Origin: Candidatus Nitrosopolaris nunavutensis
GTDB lineage: Archaea > Thermoproteota > Nitrososphaeria > Nitrososphaerales > Nitrososphaeraceae
Direction: 5' to 3'
Assembly: GCA_002501855.1 (NCBI GenBank)
Contig: DAOM01000353.1
Span: 1 to 13,800 of the forward strand
Length of the DNA: 13,800 bases
Shown: positions 6,924 to 13,071 of the stretch, one piece after another
Position numbering within the stretch: the stretch's first letter is position 1
Layout: each line of letters begins with the position of its first letter
The notes under the pieces: generated by a model
The model's database searches: none
The model's input: the letters and a program-made list of their open reading frames with translations, nothing else
Told to the model about the DNA's origin: nothing
Made by a program: the position numbers and the translations under genes

Positions 6924-7790
6924 ATGACAATAGAAAACGCATCCGGATCAAAAACCGATACGAAGGAAGGCATCGTTGAAACTAACGAGAATTACAATTT
7001 TCAACTTCCGATAATCTGCGATGTAGACACATTACGCATGTTGATCAGAAAAGACGGAGTGCGTGTGGTGGATGTCCGTAAAACAGAAGAATACCAACAA
7101 GAACACATACCTAGTGCAGTATCACTCCCGCTTGCACAGTTACTAGAGAAAGACATACCTACTGCGATCCTGGATCTTTTACAAAATTTAGGAATATCAG
7201 ATAAAATGCCAGTTGTGATCTATGATAATACGTTTGGCGCACTTGCGGCTAGAGTCGCCTGGTCTTTTCAATACATAGGGCATCCAAATACTGCATTGCT
7301 CGAAATGACATTCAGTCAATGGAAAAACTTAGGACTGGTAGTAGAGACGAAAATTAATTCTTTTCCAATGAAAAAACATTCACTAACTATAAATCACAGC
7401 ATTCATGCAGATGCATCTTATGTCGAGGCTGCAAAGGAACAGCCAAACAAGATACTTATAGATTCAAGGGAGCGGCTGAACTTTCTGACAGAACATATTC
7501 CTAAAGCCAAAAACATTCCATATACAATGCTTGGGTCCAATGGGAGCATTTTGCGGAGCCCACAAGAGATAAGACGGTATATTGAAAATAGAGGAATCCC
7601 GGTTGATGCTGAGATTATTACATATTGTGGCAGTGTTGGAACATTATCTGGCCTAACATATTATGCGCTTAAGTCCGCCGGGATAGAAAATGTAAAGCTT
7701 TATTCGAAGTCGTTCAGAGAGTGGAAGTCTCTGGGAAAACCGAAGGAAGAATTTAAGGACGCAAACTATTGGGACCTCTCAGCAGATTAG
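6924..7790 (+). CDS. Tandem-domain rhodanese-like sulfurtransferase
   Basis: A 288-residue protein with two rhodanese domains, the layout of thiosulfate/3-mercaptopyruvate sulfurtransferases. Domain 1 covers about 33-137 (VRVVDVRKTEEYQQEHIPSA). Where a catalytic Cys would stand it has D101 in IYDNTFGALA, so this half is structural. Domain 2 covers about 155-275 (ILIDSRERLNFLTEHIPKA) and has C235 in the loop TYCGSVGTLSG, the persulfide-forming Cys. The loop differs from the CRKG of thiosulfate rhodaneses and the CGSGVTA of mercaptopyruvate types, though it is nearer the latter. The N-terminal 30 residues are polar with no signal peptide, so it is cytoplasmic. The ATG lies 6 nt after the reductase stop: an operon for sulfur metabolism is inferred. 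Confidence 0.9.
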   Translation: MTIENASGSKTDTKEGIVETNENYNFQLPIICDVDTLRMLIRKDGVRVVDVRKTEEYQQEHIPSAVSLPLAQLLEKDIPTAILDLLQNLGISDKMPVVIYDNTFGALAARVAWSFQYIGHPNTALLEMTFSQWKNLGLVVETKINSFPMKKHSLTINHSIHADASYVEAAKEQPNKILIDSRERLNFLTEHIPKAKNIPYTMLGSNGSILRSPQEIRRYIENRGIPVDAEIITYCGSVGTLSGLTYYALKSAGIENVKLYSKSFREWKSLGKPKEEFKDANYWDLSAD

Positions 7791-7848
7791 AAAGACTTGG
7801 TTCCGCAACCACCAGCACCTAACCGTAACCCCTACCAATGTAGTTTAT

Positions 7849-7870
7849 CCTCTGAAGGCTTTTCAGAAGG
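7849..7870 (+). repeat. Hairpin downstream of the rhodanese gene
   Basis: CCTCTGAA and TTCAGAAGG can pair into an 8-bp stem with one bulged A around the loop GGCTT. It lies about 60 nt after the rhodanese stop. It may stabilise or terminate the reductase-rhodanese mRNA, but no T-run follows. The remainder of 7791-8022 shows no gene. Confidence 0.35.
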
Positions 7871-8022
7871 TAACGTTGGTCACATCCCCGACTTCTAGTG
7901 GCTTATTAACCAATTGATTTTGGTGAGGAGCAAAGCGCGAGTATTCTCTATTTGCGAACATTAAACCAATGTTTGTTCATAATGACTATCTAAATATCGA
8001 TGGGTATATTTATGTAATAATT

Positions 8023-8841
8023 ATGGAGCGCCATTATTATACAATTGTTGCTTCGAAGGAGGATGTAGCAAGCATGACAATGGCAAATTATTTGATAAAC
8101 AACCGAGCTTTTTCACGAGAAACAAATACAAATTTCCTTCAGTCAAAGCACCATCAAAGTATCAAACTCCATGTTTCCAATAGAAGCTTGGTCTATCTTG
8201 AAGATCTAGATGAAAACTATCCTAATTCGATAGCATTTATTTTTCTTTCAGAGCACAGGTCACAAAAAAGAATCCCCACTCTAACTTGTCATTGTACAGG
8301 CAATTATGGTGGTAATCCGTATGGCGGAAATCCACGAGAACTGGGTATAGCCTATCCATATTTGCAAAAGCAGTATCTAAAGGCTATTGTGACCCTGAGG
8401 GCGTTAATTCCAGGCTACGACGTCGTCATCGAATCAAGCCATCATGGACCAACCTCATTAAAAAAACCAGTCCTTTTCATAGAGATTGGATCAACGGAAA
8501 TTCAATGGACCGATAGAAATAGTAGTTCGGTTGTATGTGAGTCTATATTAAAAGTAATTGACAACGGTCTAGGATCTTGTGAAAAGGTAGCAATCGGTTT
8601 GGGTGGAACACATTATCCTATGAAATTTAATAAATTGCTGTTGGAGTCAGAATATGGTCTTGCTGCAGTTGCCGCCAAACACAACCTGGAGTCGATTGAT
8701 AAAGATATGTTAGATCAAATGATTATCAAGAGCATAGAAAAAGTTACTCATGTAATAGTTGACTGGAAGGGACTTGGAAGCGAGAAAAACAGAATAATGG
8801 AGCTAATAGGAAGCACAGGACTTGATATTCTGAGAGTTTGA
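8023..8841 (+). CDS. dtdA: D-aminoacyl-tRNA deacylase (archaeal DtdA/DTD2 type)
   Basis: This protein hydrolyses D-amino acids from mis-charged tRNA. It is recognised from HCTGNYGGNPYGGNPRELG, the motifs ESSHHGPTS and IEIGSTEIQW, and GLGGTHYP near residue 200, all typical of the archaeal/plant GEK1-like enzyme, which needs zinc. I take ATG 8023, giving 272 residues beginning MERHYYTIVASKEDVASMTM, because the family starts just before the IVASKEDxAS motif. An in-frame ATG at 7969 would add 18 residues of unrelated sequence. CTAAATATC at 7990-7998, about 29 nt before 8023, could be the TATA box. Length is usual for the family, and the identification is firm. Confidence 0.93.
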   Translation: MERHYYTIVASKEDVASMTMANYLINNRAFSRETNTNFLQSKHHQSIKLHVSNRSLVYLEDLDENYPNSIAFIFLSEHRSQKRIPTLTCHCTGNYGGNPYGGNPRELGIAYPYLQKQYLKAIVTLRALIPGYDVVIESSHHGPTSLKKPVLFIEIGSTEIQWTDRNSSSVVCESILKVIDNGLGSCEKVAIGLGGTHYPMKFNKLLLESEYGLAAVAAKHNLESIDKDMLDQMIIKSIEKVTHVIVDWKGLGSEKNRIMELIGSTGLDILRV

Positions 8842-8992
8842 AATCAGGAAAATAAATTGACATATAAAAAAATCCAGGTTATGGATTTTAACAATAGTAT
8901 TGCCTCATGAACGAAACTGAAAACATAGGCCCAACATACTCGGGGAAATGAAAGTACTATTATTGCAGCGAGACTATGAGAGGTGGGAGAAT
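8842..8992 (+). promoter_or_regulatory. Leader with hairpin and mini-ORFs before Nudix gene
   Basis: CATATAAAAAAA (8861-8872) resembles a TATA box. AAAATCC (8869-8875) and GGATTTT (8883-8889) form a 7-bp stem with a 7-nt loop and may end the dtdA transcript. Two mini-ORFs follow: ATG 8881 (9 codons plus stop) and ATG 8907 (14 codons, MNETENIGPTYSGK, ending at 8951). Whether either is translated is unknown. Confidence 0.25.
8979..8984 (+). promoter_or_regulatory. Shine-Dalgarno site deciding the Nudix start
   Basis: GAGGTG matches the anti-Shine-Dalgarno of archaeal 16S rRNA and lies 8 nt before ATG 8993. It selects that codon over the in-frame ATG at 8948, which has no such site. Confidence 0.6.
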
Positions 8993-9415
8993 ATGGCTAC
9001 AAAGGAACCGAAAAATAGGGTGAATATAATAACAGTTTTTTTAGAGCACGACAAAAAAATTCTAATCCTCAAACGGAGCCAGAAAGTTAAAACTATGAAG
9101 ACAAAATGGGGTGGCATAAGTGGATATATCGAGCAGGAGGAGCCGGTAAGACGAGCTCTAAAAGAAATCGCAGAGGAAACTGGTTTGAAGAACGAAAGTG
9201 TAACGTTCATTCGTATTGGCGAGCCTTTAGAGGCTGTTGAATCTGATGATCCAAAGATAACATGGGTTGTTCATCCATTCCTTTTCAGGTCAAATACGGA
9301 TGAAATCAGAATTGATTGGGAACATGACGAATACAGATGGATAAATCCAAAAGAAATAAAAAATTATGAAACCGTACCAAGATTAGGGGATGCATTCGAG
9401 AGCTTGCTAGTCTAA
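8993..9415 (+). CDS. Nudix hydrolase
   Basis: A 140-residue protein that probably hydrolyses a nucleoside diphosphate linked to another group; the substrate cannot be read from sequence. The Nudix box region is GYIEQEEPVRRALKEIAEET followed by GL. It keeps the catalytic KEIAEETG core but is one residue shorter than the standard G-x5-E-x7-RE spacing, and has Lys for the usual Arg. The strands VNIITVFLEHDKKILILKRS and the later WVVHPFLFRS fit the Nudix fold. I start at ATG 8993 (MATKEPKNRV) because of the GAGGTG site; an ATG at 8948 would add 15 residues. It lies 151 nt after dtdA on the same strand. Confidence 0.88.
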   Translation: MATKEPKNRVNIITVFLEHDKKILILKRSQKVKTMKTKWGGISGYIEQEEPVRRALKEIAEETGLKNESVTFIRIGEPLEAVESDDPKITWVVHPFLFRSNTDEIRIDWEHDEYRWINPKEIKNYETVPRLGDAFESLLV

Positions 9416-9719
9416 AGTACAACCACCAATTATGGATTTTTCTGTTTGGCGCTACTGATGTTATCGACTGTGCGATAGGCAAATAAAAGCAGCCAAGTTT
9501 TTGCCTGATAAAATATTATTAGTGGGGATTTTCGATACTAATATTCTTGAGATATTCTCAAAATAATACCATACTTATCACAACTAGATAAGGCTTTTAA
9601 AACATGATATCGCATTGTTTGATATTTACTTGAACTTTACGCCTCCATGACTTGAGTATTTTACAGACAAGAAATATTTCCTTCGTTACTTATTATTGGT
9701 TCAGCTTCTTGCTGGATTG
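9416..9719. other. Intergenic, nothing recognised
   Basis: A/T-rich sequence with stops in all frames. TTGAGA (9547-9552) and TCTCAA (9556-9561) form a perfect 6-bp hairpin with a 3-nt loop. AGGCAAA and TTTGCCT near 9476-9513 form another inverted pair with a longer loop. I assign no function. Confidence 0.4.
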
Positions 9720-10009
9720 TCATTCTTTTATTTTATCCAATCCTGTAGCCATCACGTCAGCCACACGGTTTAGATTGTTGGTTCTGCATTCTAAAATAAA
9801 ATCTTTCATCCATGGAATATCTTAAGCCTCAAAGACGACCTTATGTTCTTCTTCTTGTTTTCTGTGCCGACGTCACGTCCATTTTCAGGCTGATTTTCTG
9901 TTACTGGCAAGAATATTGTAGCCAATAATAGTGATCCTAGATAATTATTACTTAAAGGTGTGTTTGCGCTGGTTTCATCCCCATCTGGAGCTGAAACGAA
10001 ATCAATAGC
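9720..10009 (-). pseudogene. Degraded protein gene with hydrophobic segment
   Basis: Two - strand frames read like one protein. From 10009 down to about 9850 one frame reads AIDFVSAPDGDETSANTPLS, then NNYLGSLLLATIFLPVTENQ, then PENGRDVGTENKKK. At the A/G-rich run near 9845-9862 a shift is needed to continue as EEEHKVVFEA, TAA (9822-9824), DIPWMKDFILECRTNNLNRV and ADVMATGLDKIKE, ending at TGA 9720-9722. No start codon was found; a TGA lies just upstream (10010-10012). The middle segment could be a membrane or signal helix. Family not recognised. The judgement that it is decayed rests on peptide composition only. Confidence 0.35.
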
Positions 10010-10153
10010 TCAGAACTCCTTAAGCTAACTTTATTACCATAGAAAAAGTACGTAGTGCGGGCGTCGGGATTAGCCAATGAAATGTATCTCGATAAGTAAC
10101 AAACCGAACTAGTCCCAGACTGGGAGGAGAAATCACAAATCTGGCAATATGTA

Positions 10154-10411
10154 TTGCACCCTAAAGGCGCAATTTTTTTAGGCCTCATAATGGCGTTGGA
10201 TGGATTGGAGCCTGTAGAGATATTCCCTATCAAGATTGGGGGAGAAAATACTCACCTTGGCATTATTGTTACTGTTTTAAGTGTAGGAATTCCAACCTAT
10301 CTAATGTTGTTGCGACAACAGCCATTGCTCCACGTATTATTGCTAGTATTATGTTTGTCATACTTATCTTACCTTGTTAACGAAGGTTATAGTCTCCTAT
10401 CTAAGAAATAG
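10154..10411 (+). CDS. Small membrane protein, possibly the 3' part of a broken gene
   Basis: An 85-residue frame from TTG 10154 to TAG 10409-10411. Two hydrophobic segments, about 30-48 (GIIVTVLSVGIPTYLMLL) and 56-75 (LLHVLLLVLCLSYLSYLV), suggest an integral membrane protein. No motif identifies it. The frame is open further upstream to a TAA at 10097-10099 and there reads WEEKSQIWQYVLHPKGAIF. Beyond that stop it reads KKYVVRASGLANEMYLDK back to a TAG at 10040. The protein-like character across the TAA suggests a longer gene interrupted by a stop codon. No ATG, Shine-Dalgarno or TATA box supports the TTG start. Confidence 0.35.
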   Translation: MHPKGAIFLGLIMALDGLEPVEIFPIKIGGENTHLGIIVTVLSVGIPTYLMLLRQQPLLHVLLLVLCLSYLSYLVNEGYSLLSKK

Positions 10412-10467
10412 CAGATCGGTGAATCTGTAATCTCTAAAGAAAGAGATGTTGGCTTCAGCCGCTACTA

Positions 10468-10644
10468 AAAAATGTCCCTACTGTCAGACTTATTGCAGAG
10501 ATTGCAAAAATGTTTGGCACTACAGATTAAGAGTTAAACGAATTGGCCTTTTGGAGTAATGGATCGCATGTACAGAATCATGATTACAATGCTTTTCTTA
10601 AAGAGCTGCAACAGATTGGAGAACATATGTCAAAACAAAAATAG
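10468..10644 (+). pseudogene. Small protein gene interrupted by a TAA
   Basis: One frame reads KNVPTVRLIAEIAKMFGTTD, then TAA (10528-10530), then ELNELAFWSNGSHVQNHDYN and AFLKELQQIGEHMSKQK, ending at TAG 10642-10644. Both halves look like one soluble helical protein of about 57 residues with a single stop inside. No start codon is seen at its 5' end, where the frame meets TAA at 10435-10437. I do not recognise the family. An overlapping frame encodes a short CxxC peptide (10446-10559), which I judge less likely. Confidence 0.35.
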
Positions 10645-10679
10645 GGAAGCAGTTTTCTTGTCATTATCAGCCTTGATAA

Positions 10680-10970
10680 TTGGGGATAAGAATTGGAACA
10701 GCTAACAACTCCATTAATAACGGCTTTGTGTACCAACGCTTTACTTGTGAGATTTTGTGGCTCATGTACCTCTGTAGGCCAAAATGGTCTCCTAGTTATC
10801 AGGCTGTCACCCATTGGGAAGTGTATCGCGAATGCAATACGGCTATATCACAAACAGAACAAACAAAAATATTCGACATTGCTTCTGGGGAAGCACATGC
10901 CACACAAAATGGCATGTCTACGTTTAGCTGGACGTTGAGACTACCAAATGAAATGTCACAATCCGCCTAG
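10680..10970 (+). CDS. Uncertain ORF, possibly an arrestin-like fragment
   Basis: A 96-residue frame from TTG 10680 to TAG 10968-10970. The last third (KIFDIASGEAHATQNGMSTF, then SWTLRLPNEMSQSA) reads like a beta-strand protein and recalls the tail of arrestin/Spo0M-like beta-sandwich domains, but this is an impression. The first two thirds, rich in Trp, Cys and Tyr, are less convincing. A second frame over the same DNA (10693-10938) is also open. There is no start signal, and the protein would end abruptly, so a remnant is as likely as a gene. It converges with eL19, whose stop lies 35 nt away. Confidence 0.2.
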   Translation: MGIRIGTANNSINNGFVYQRFTCEILWLMYLCRPKWSPSYQAVTHWEVYRECNTAISQTEQTKIFDIASGEAHATQNGMSTFSWTLRLPNEMSQSA

Positions 10971-11005
10971 CTCAGTATTTTCATTAGATTTGCAATTCTA
11001 TACTC

Positions 11006-11452
11006 CTAGCGGATCTTGGACTGTTTTACAAGTTCCCTGAGGTGCGCCAGCGACCTTACCTGACCGCCATTAACTTTCTTATAAATTCCCCAATAAATTC
11101 CTCGAGTTATATCATTTCTATCCTTCAATACCTTTAGATGGTGTCTCATGGCTCTTACCCTGGCTACATAGACCTGTTTCTTGCCTGTTCTTGCTGACTT
11201 TTTGCCTTTCTTTGATCCTGTGCCTGTGCCATGTTTCCTGCGGATGGCACGCTTCGCTTCGGCGCGCGCTCTAGAAGTTCCCCGGGGCTTAACCGTCCAG
11301 ATCGTTCCATTCTTTATCAGAGTGCGCATAGTTTCTCGCGTAATAGAATCTGCTACATCATCAAGTTTATCCGGTTCAAACCTGATCCTATTCACACCTA
11401 CATCGAGTATTCGCGCAATTAATTCCCTTTTTTTCCTTATATTTACTACCAA
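11006..11452 (-). CDS. rpl19e: Large-subunit ribosomal protein eL19
   Basis: A 148-residue eL19, an archaeal/eukaryotic 50S protein. The N-terminal domain includes KRELIARILDVGVNRIRFEP. Next comes the IWTVKPRGTSRARAEAKRA segment, then the Gly/Lys/Arg-rich stretch GTGTGSKKGKKSARTGKK that threads into rRNA, and a helical C-terminus ending RSLAHLRELVKQSKIR. The start is TTG at 11450-11452, directly abutting the eL32 stop (TAA 11453-11455). The site GAGGTGG on the - strand (bases 11464-11470) lies 11 nt before it and supports it; no alternative ATG is available near the conserved N-terminus. Co-transcribed with eL32. Firm. Confidence 0.96.
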   Translation of the reverse strand: MVVNIRKKRELIARILDVGVNRIRFEPDKLDDVADSITRETMRTLIKNGTIWTVKPRGTSRARAEAKRAIRRKHGTGTGSKKGKKSARTGKKQVYVARVRAMRHHLKVLKDRNDITRGIYWGIYKKVNGGQVRSLAHLRELVKQSKIR

Positions 11453-11905
11453 TTAATGGTTTTCCACCTCTTCCTCGCTTTGCTCAACTGATTTTATCTT
11501 TTTGTTCTTCTCGTTTGTCTGTGAGGGCAGTTTTCCTGGATTCAGTACCTTAATGCCTAGGCTATTAGCCTTCGCCAGAATCTCTATTCTTTTTCGTGTT
11601 CCGACTGTATGTGCTAATCTAGCTGCATCCTTCCTTGCATCAAGTCTGGTAAGATCATTTACATTGAAAACGATATTATCAATATATCCTGATGGATGAA
11701 GACCTCTACCGGCCTTTGGCCCTCGATACCCAATTTTAACAAGGCGTGGTACTCCGGAAAACTGCTTTCTCATCTTGTTGTCTTTTCCCTTAGGTTTTCT
11801 CCAGTTTTCAGCTAAACGGTCATATCTCCAACTCTCCTGTCTGACAAATTTGGGTCTCGCATCAGAGATTTTTTTTCTAGCCTGAAGGATCTCCTTGTTA
11901 ATCAT
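11453..11905 (-). CDS. rpl32e: Large-subunit ribosomal protein eL32
   Basis: A 150-residue eL32, an archaeal/eukaryotic 50S protein. Recognised from FVRQESWRYDRLAENWRKPK, GYRGPKAGRGLHPSGY and AHTVGTRKRIEILAKANSLG. The core ends near residue 125 (KVLNPGKLPS); a charged 25-residue tail, first Lys-rich and then acidic (SVEQSEEEVENH), extends beyond it. ATG at 11903-11905. In most archaea eL32 and eL19 lie inside the spc operon between uL6 and uL18; here only the pair is present, with the SOD gene divergent upstream and no ribosomal gene downstream. An A/T-rich stretch at 11916-11933 probably holds the promoter. Confidence 0.96.
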   Translation of the reverse strand: MINKEILQARKKISDARPKFVRQESWRYDRLAENWRKPKGKDNKMRKQFSGVPRLVKIGYRGPKAGRGLHPSGYIDNIVFNVNDLTRLDARKDAARLAHTVGTRKRIEILAKANSLGIKVLNPGKLPSQTNEKNKKIKSVEQSEEEVENH

Positions 11906-12006
11906 TATGTTTACGAATTTAAAAGATAATTTTTGAATAAATACGTTTCTGAGTCGACAACGCCTAATAATTAAATTCTACATGCGGCACACTACATAAA
12001 GCACGC

Positions 12007-12018
12007 AAATATATATAG
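12007..12018 (+). promoter_or_regulatory. TATA-like box upstream of the SOD gene
   Basis: AAATATATATAG is the strongest A/T box in the spacer between the divergent eL32 and SOD genes. A start about 25 nt downstream would give a leader of about 95 nt before the SOD GTG. That leader contains short frames: ATG 12033 (10 codons, after GGAGG at 12025-12029) and ATG 12067 (MDPSSYPRLAKEKG). Confidence 0.35.
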
Positions 12019-12136
12019 ATCAATGGAGGATAATGACGGAAATAAGAAATAGGGTTGTAAATTAGCATGGATCCATCAAGCTATCCCAGGCTGGCAAAAG
12101 AGAAAGGTTAATAGTTTCAATTGTGTTTCATGGATC

Positions 12137-12742
12137 GTGAAAAAATACGAACTACCTCCGTTACCTTACGCATATGATGTACTAGAACCACATATATCGA
12201 AGGAGATTATGACCCTGCACCATGATAAGCACCATCTTGCCTATGTAAACGGCGCCAACGCTGCACTTGAAAAATTAGAAAATGGAAGGAAGAATAATTT
12301 CCAAGGTACTGATGTTAAAGCTATAGAGAGAGACCTTTCATTCCACTATGCAGGTCACTTGCTACACTCTATATTCTGGCCTAACATGAAATCGGGTGGT
12401 GGCGGAAAACCTGGCAGCGCTTTAGCTGACAAAATTAATGCAGATTTCGGCGGCAGTTACGATGGATTCAAGGCTCAATTTACTGAGGCTGCCAAGACCG
12501 TGGAAGGTATTGGGTGGGGTATACTTGCATACGACCCGCTTTCAGATCAATTATTGACATTTGGTGCAGAGAAGCACAACCTGCTGCTCGGTCCAGGAAC
12601 TATCCCATTGCTAGTTTGCGACGTGTGGGAACATGCGTACTATCTCCAATACAAAAATGACAAGGCAAGTTATGTTAATGCCTGGTGGAATGTGGTAAAC
12701 TGGGATGATGTGGCGAAGCGATTCGACAAGTCGAAGAAATAA
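12137..12742 (+). CDS. sod: Iron/manganese superoxide dismutase
   Basis: A 201-residue cytoplasmic Fe/Mn SOD converting superoxide to O2 and H2O2. All four metal ligands are visible: H28 (LHHDKHH), H77 (HLLHSIFW), D162 and H166 (CDVWEHAYY). Gly73, four residues before H77, replaces the Gln of classic FeSODs and is Mn-type. The second-sphere position where MnSODs have Gln carries H147 (AEKHN), as in several archaeal Fe or cambialistic enzymes, so the metal cannot be fixed from sequence. No signal peptide. The start is GTG 12137 (MKKYELPPLPYAYD); an ATG at 12130 is out of frame, and the frame upstream has no ATG before TAG 12050. Confidence 0.95.
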   Translation: MKKYELPPLPYAYDVLEPHISKEIMTLHHDKHHLAYVNGANAALEKLENGRKNNFQGTDVKAIERDLSFHYAGHLLHSIFWPNMKSGGGGKPGSALADKINADFGGSYDGFKAQFTEAAKTVEGIGWGILAYDPLSDQLLTFGAEKHNLLLGPGTIPLLVCDVWEHAYYLQYKNDKASYVNAWWNVVNWDDVAKRFDKSKK

Positions 12743-12768
12743 TGGATTAATTTCCATCTTCTTTTGTA

Positions 12769-12780
12769 ATTTATAAAACC
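12769..12780 (+). promoter_or_regulatory. TATA box of the small zinc-finger gene
   Basis: ATTTATAAAACC lies 27 nt after the SOD stop. A transcript starting about 25 nt downstream (near 12800) would reach ATG 12814 after a very short leader. The T-rich run at 12751-12766 could terminate the SOD transcript just before it. Confidence 0.45.
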
Positions 12781-12813
12781 GCTTTTAGGGATCATGACCG
12801 ATGAAAACCAACG

Positions 12814-12954
12814 ATGAATTACTGTATAATTTGTCCTTCGTGCAATTCGAGGTTTGATAATTACGATAAATTCGTTGATCATGTATTTGAGACTCATAAG
12901 GATCAACCATCATTACGAATGAAAGCAAAGATTATCAAAAATAATAGAAACTAA
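12814..12954 (+). CDS. 46-residue C2H2 zinc-finger protein
   Basis: ATG 12814 opens a 46-residue frame ending in TAA 12952-12954. It carries one classic C2H2 finger: C7-x2-C10-x12-H23-x4-H28 (CPSCNSRFDNYDKFVDHVFE then TH), with an extra Cys at position 4. The C-terminus is basic (LRMKAKIIKNNRN), suited to nucleic-acid binding. Single-finger proteins of this size are frequent in Nitrososphaerota, with unknown function. A good TATA box stands 34-45 nt upstream. Earlier ATGs at 12794 and 12801 open other frames that stop quickly. It was found by reading the frame directly. No partner gene identifies its role; a transcriptional regulator or RNA-binding factor is possible. Confidence 0.7.
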   Translation: MNYCIICPSCNSRFDNYDKFVDHVFETHKDQPSLRMKAKIIKNNRN

Positions 12955-13071
12955 AGTAGATATTCATCTCATTTTCGTAAATTACGTAATGGATGCTGCA
13001 ATAGAAGCCTCAGTAGCTACAAAGTTGTATAGCAGATCTTTTGCATCGAAATTAATCTATTTATTCCATTT

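Noticed and set aside
9952..10233. 93-residue - strand ORF
   Set aside because: Composition is not protein-like, and it overlaps better candidates on both strands.
10446..10559. 37-residue ORF with CPYC and CRDC, a would-be zinc ribbon
   Set aside because: It overlaps in another frame a stretch (10468-10644) whose peptide looks more like real protein; the second CxxC follows only three residues after the first, and there is no start signal. Kept only as an alternative.
10559..10705. 48-residue ORF starting in a TAATG overlap
   Set aside because: Composition (many Met, Asn and Ile) is not convincing, and it lies out of frame over the better candidate coding stretch.
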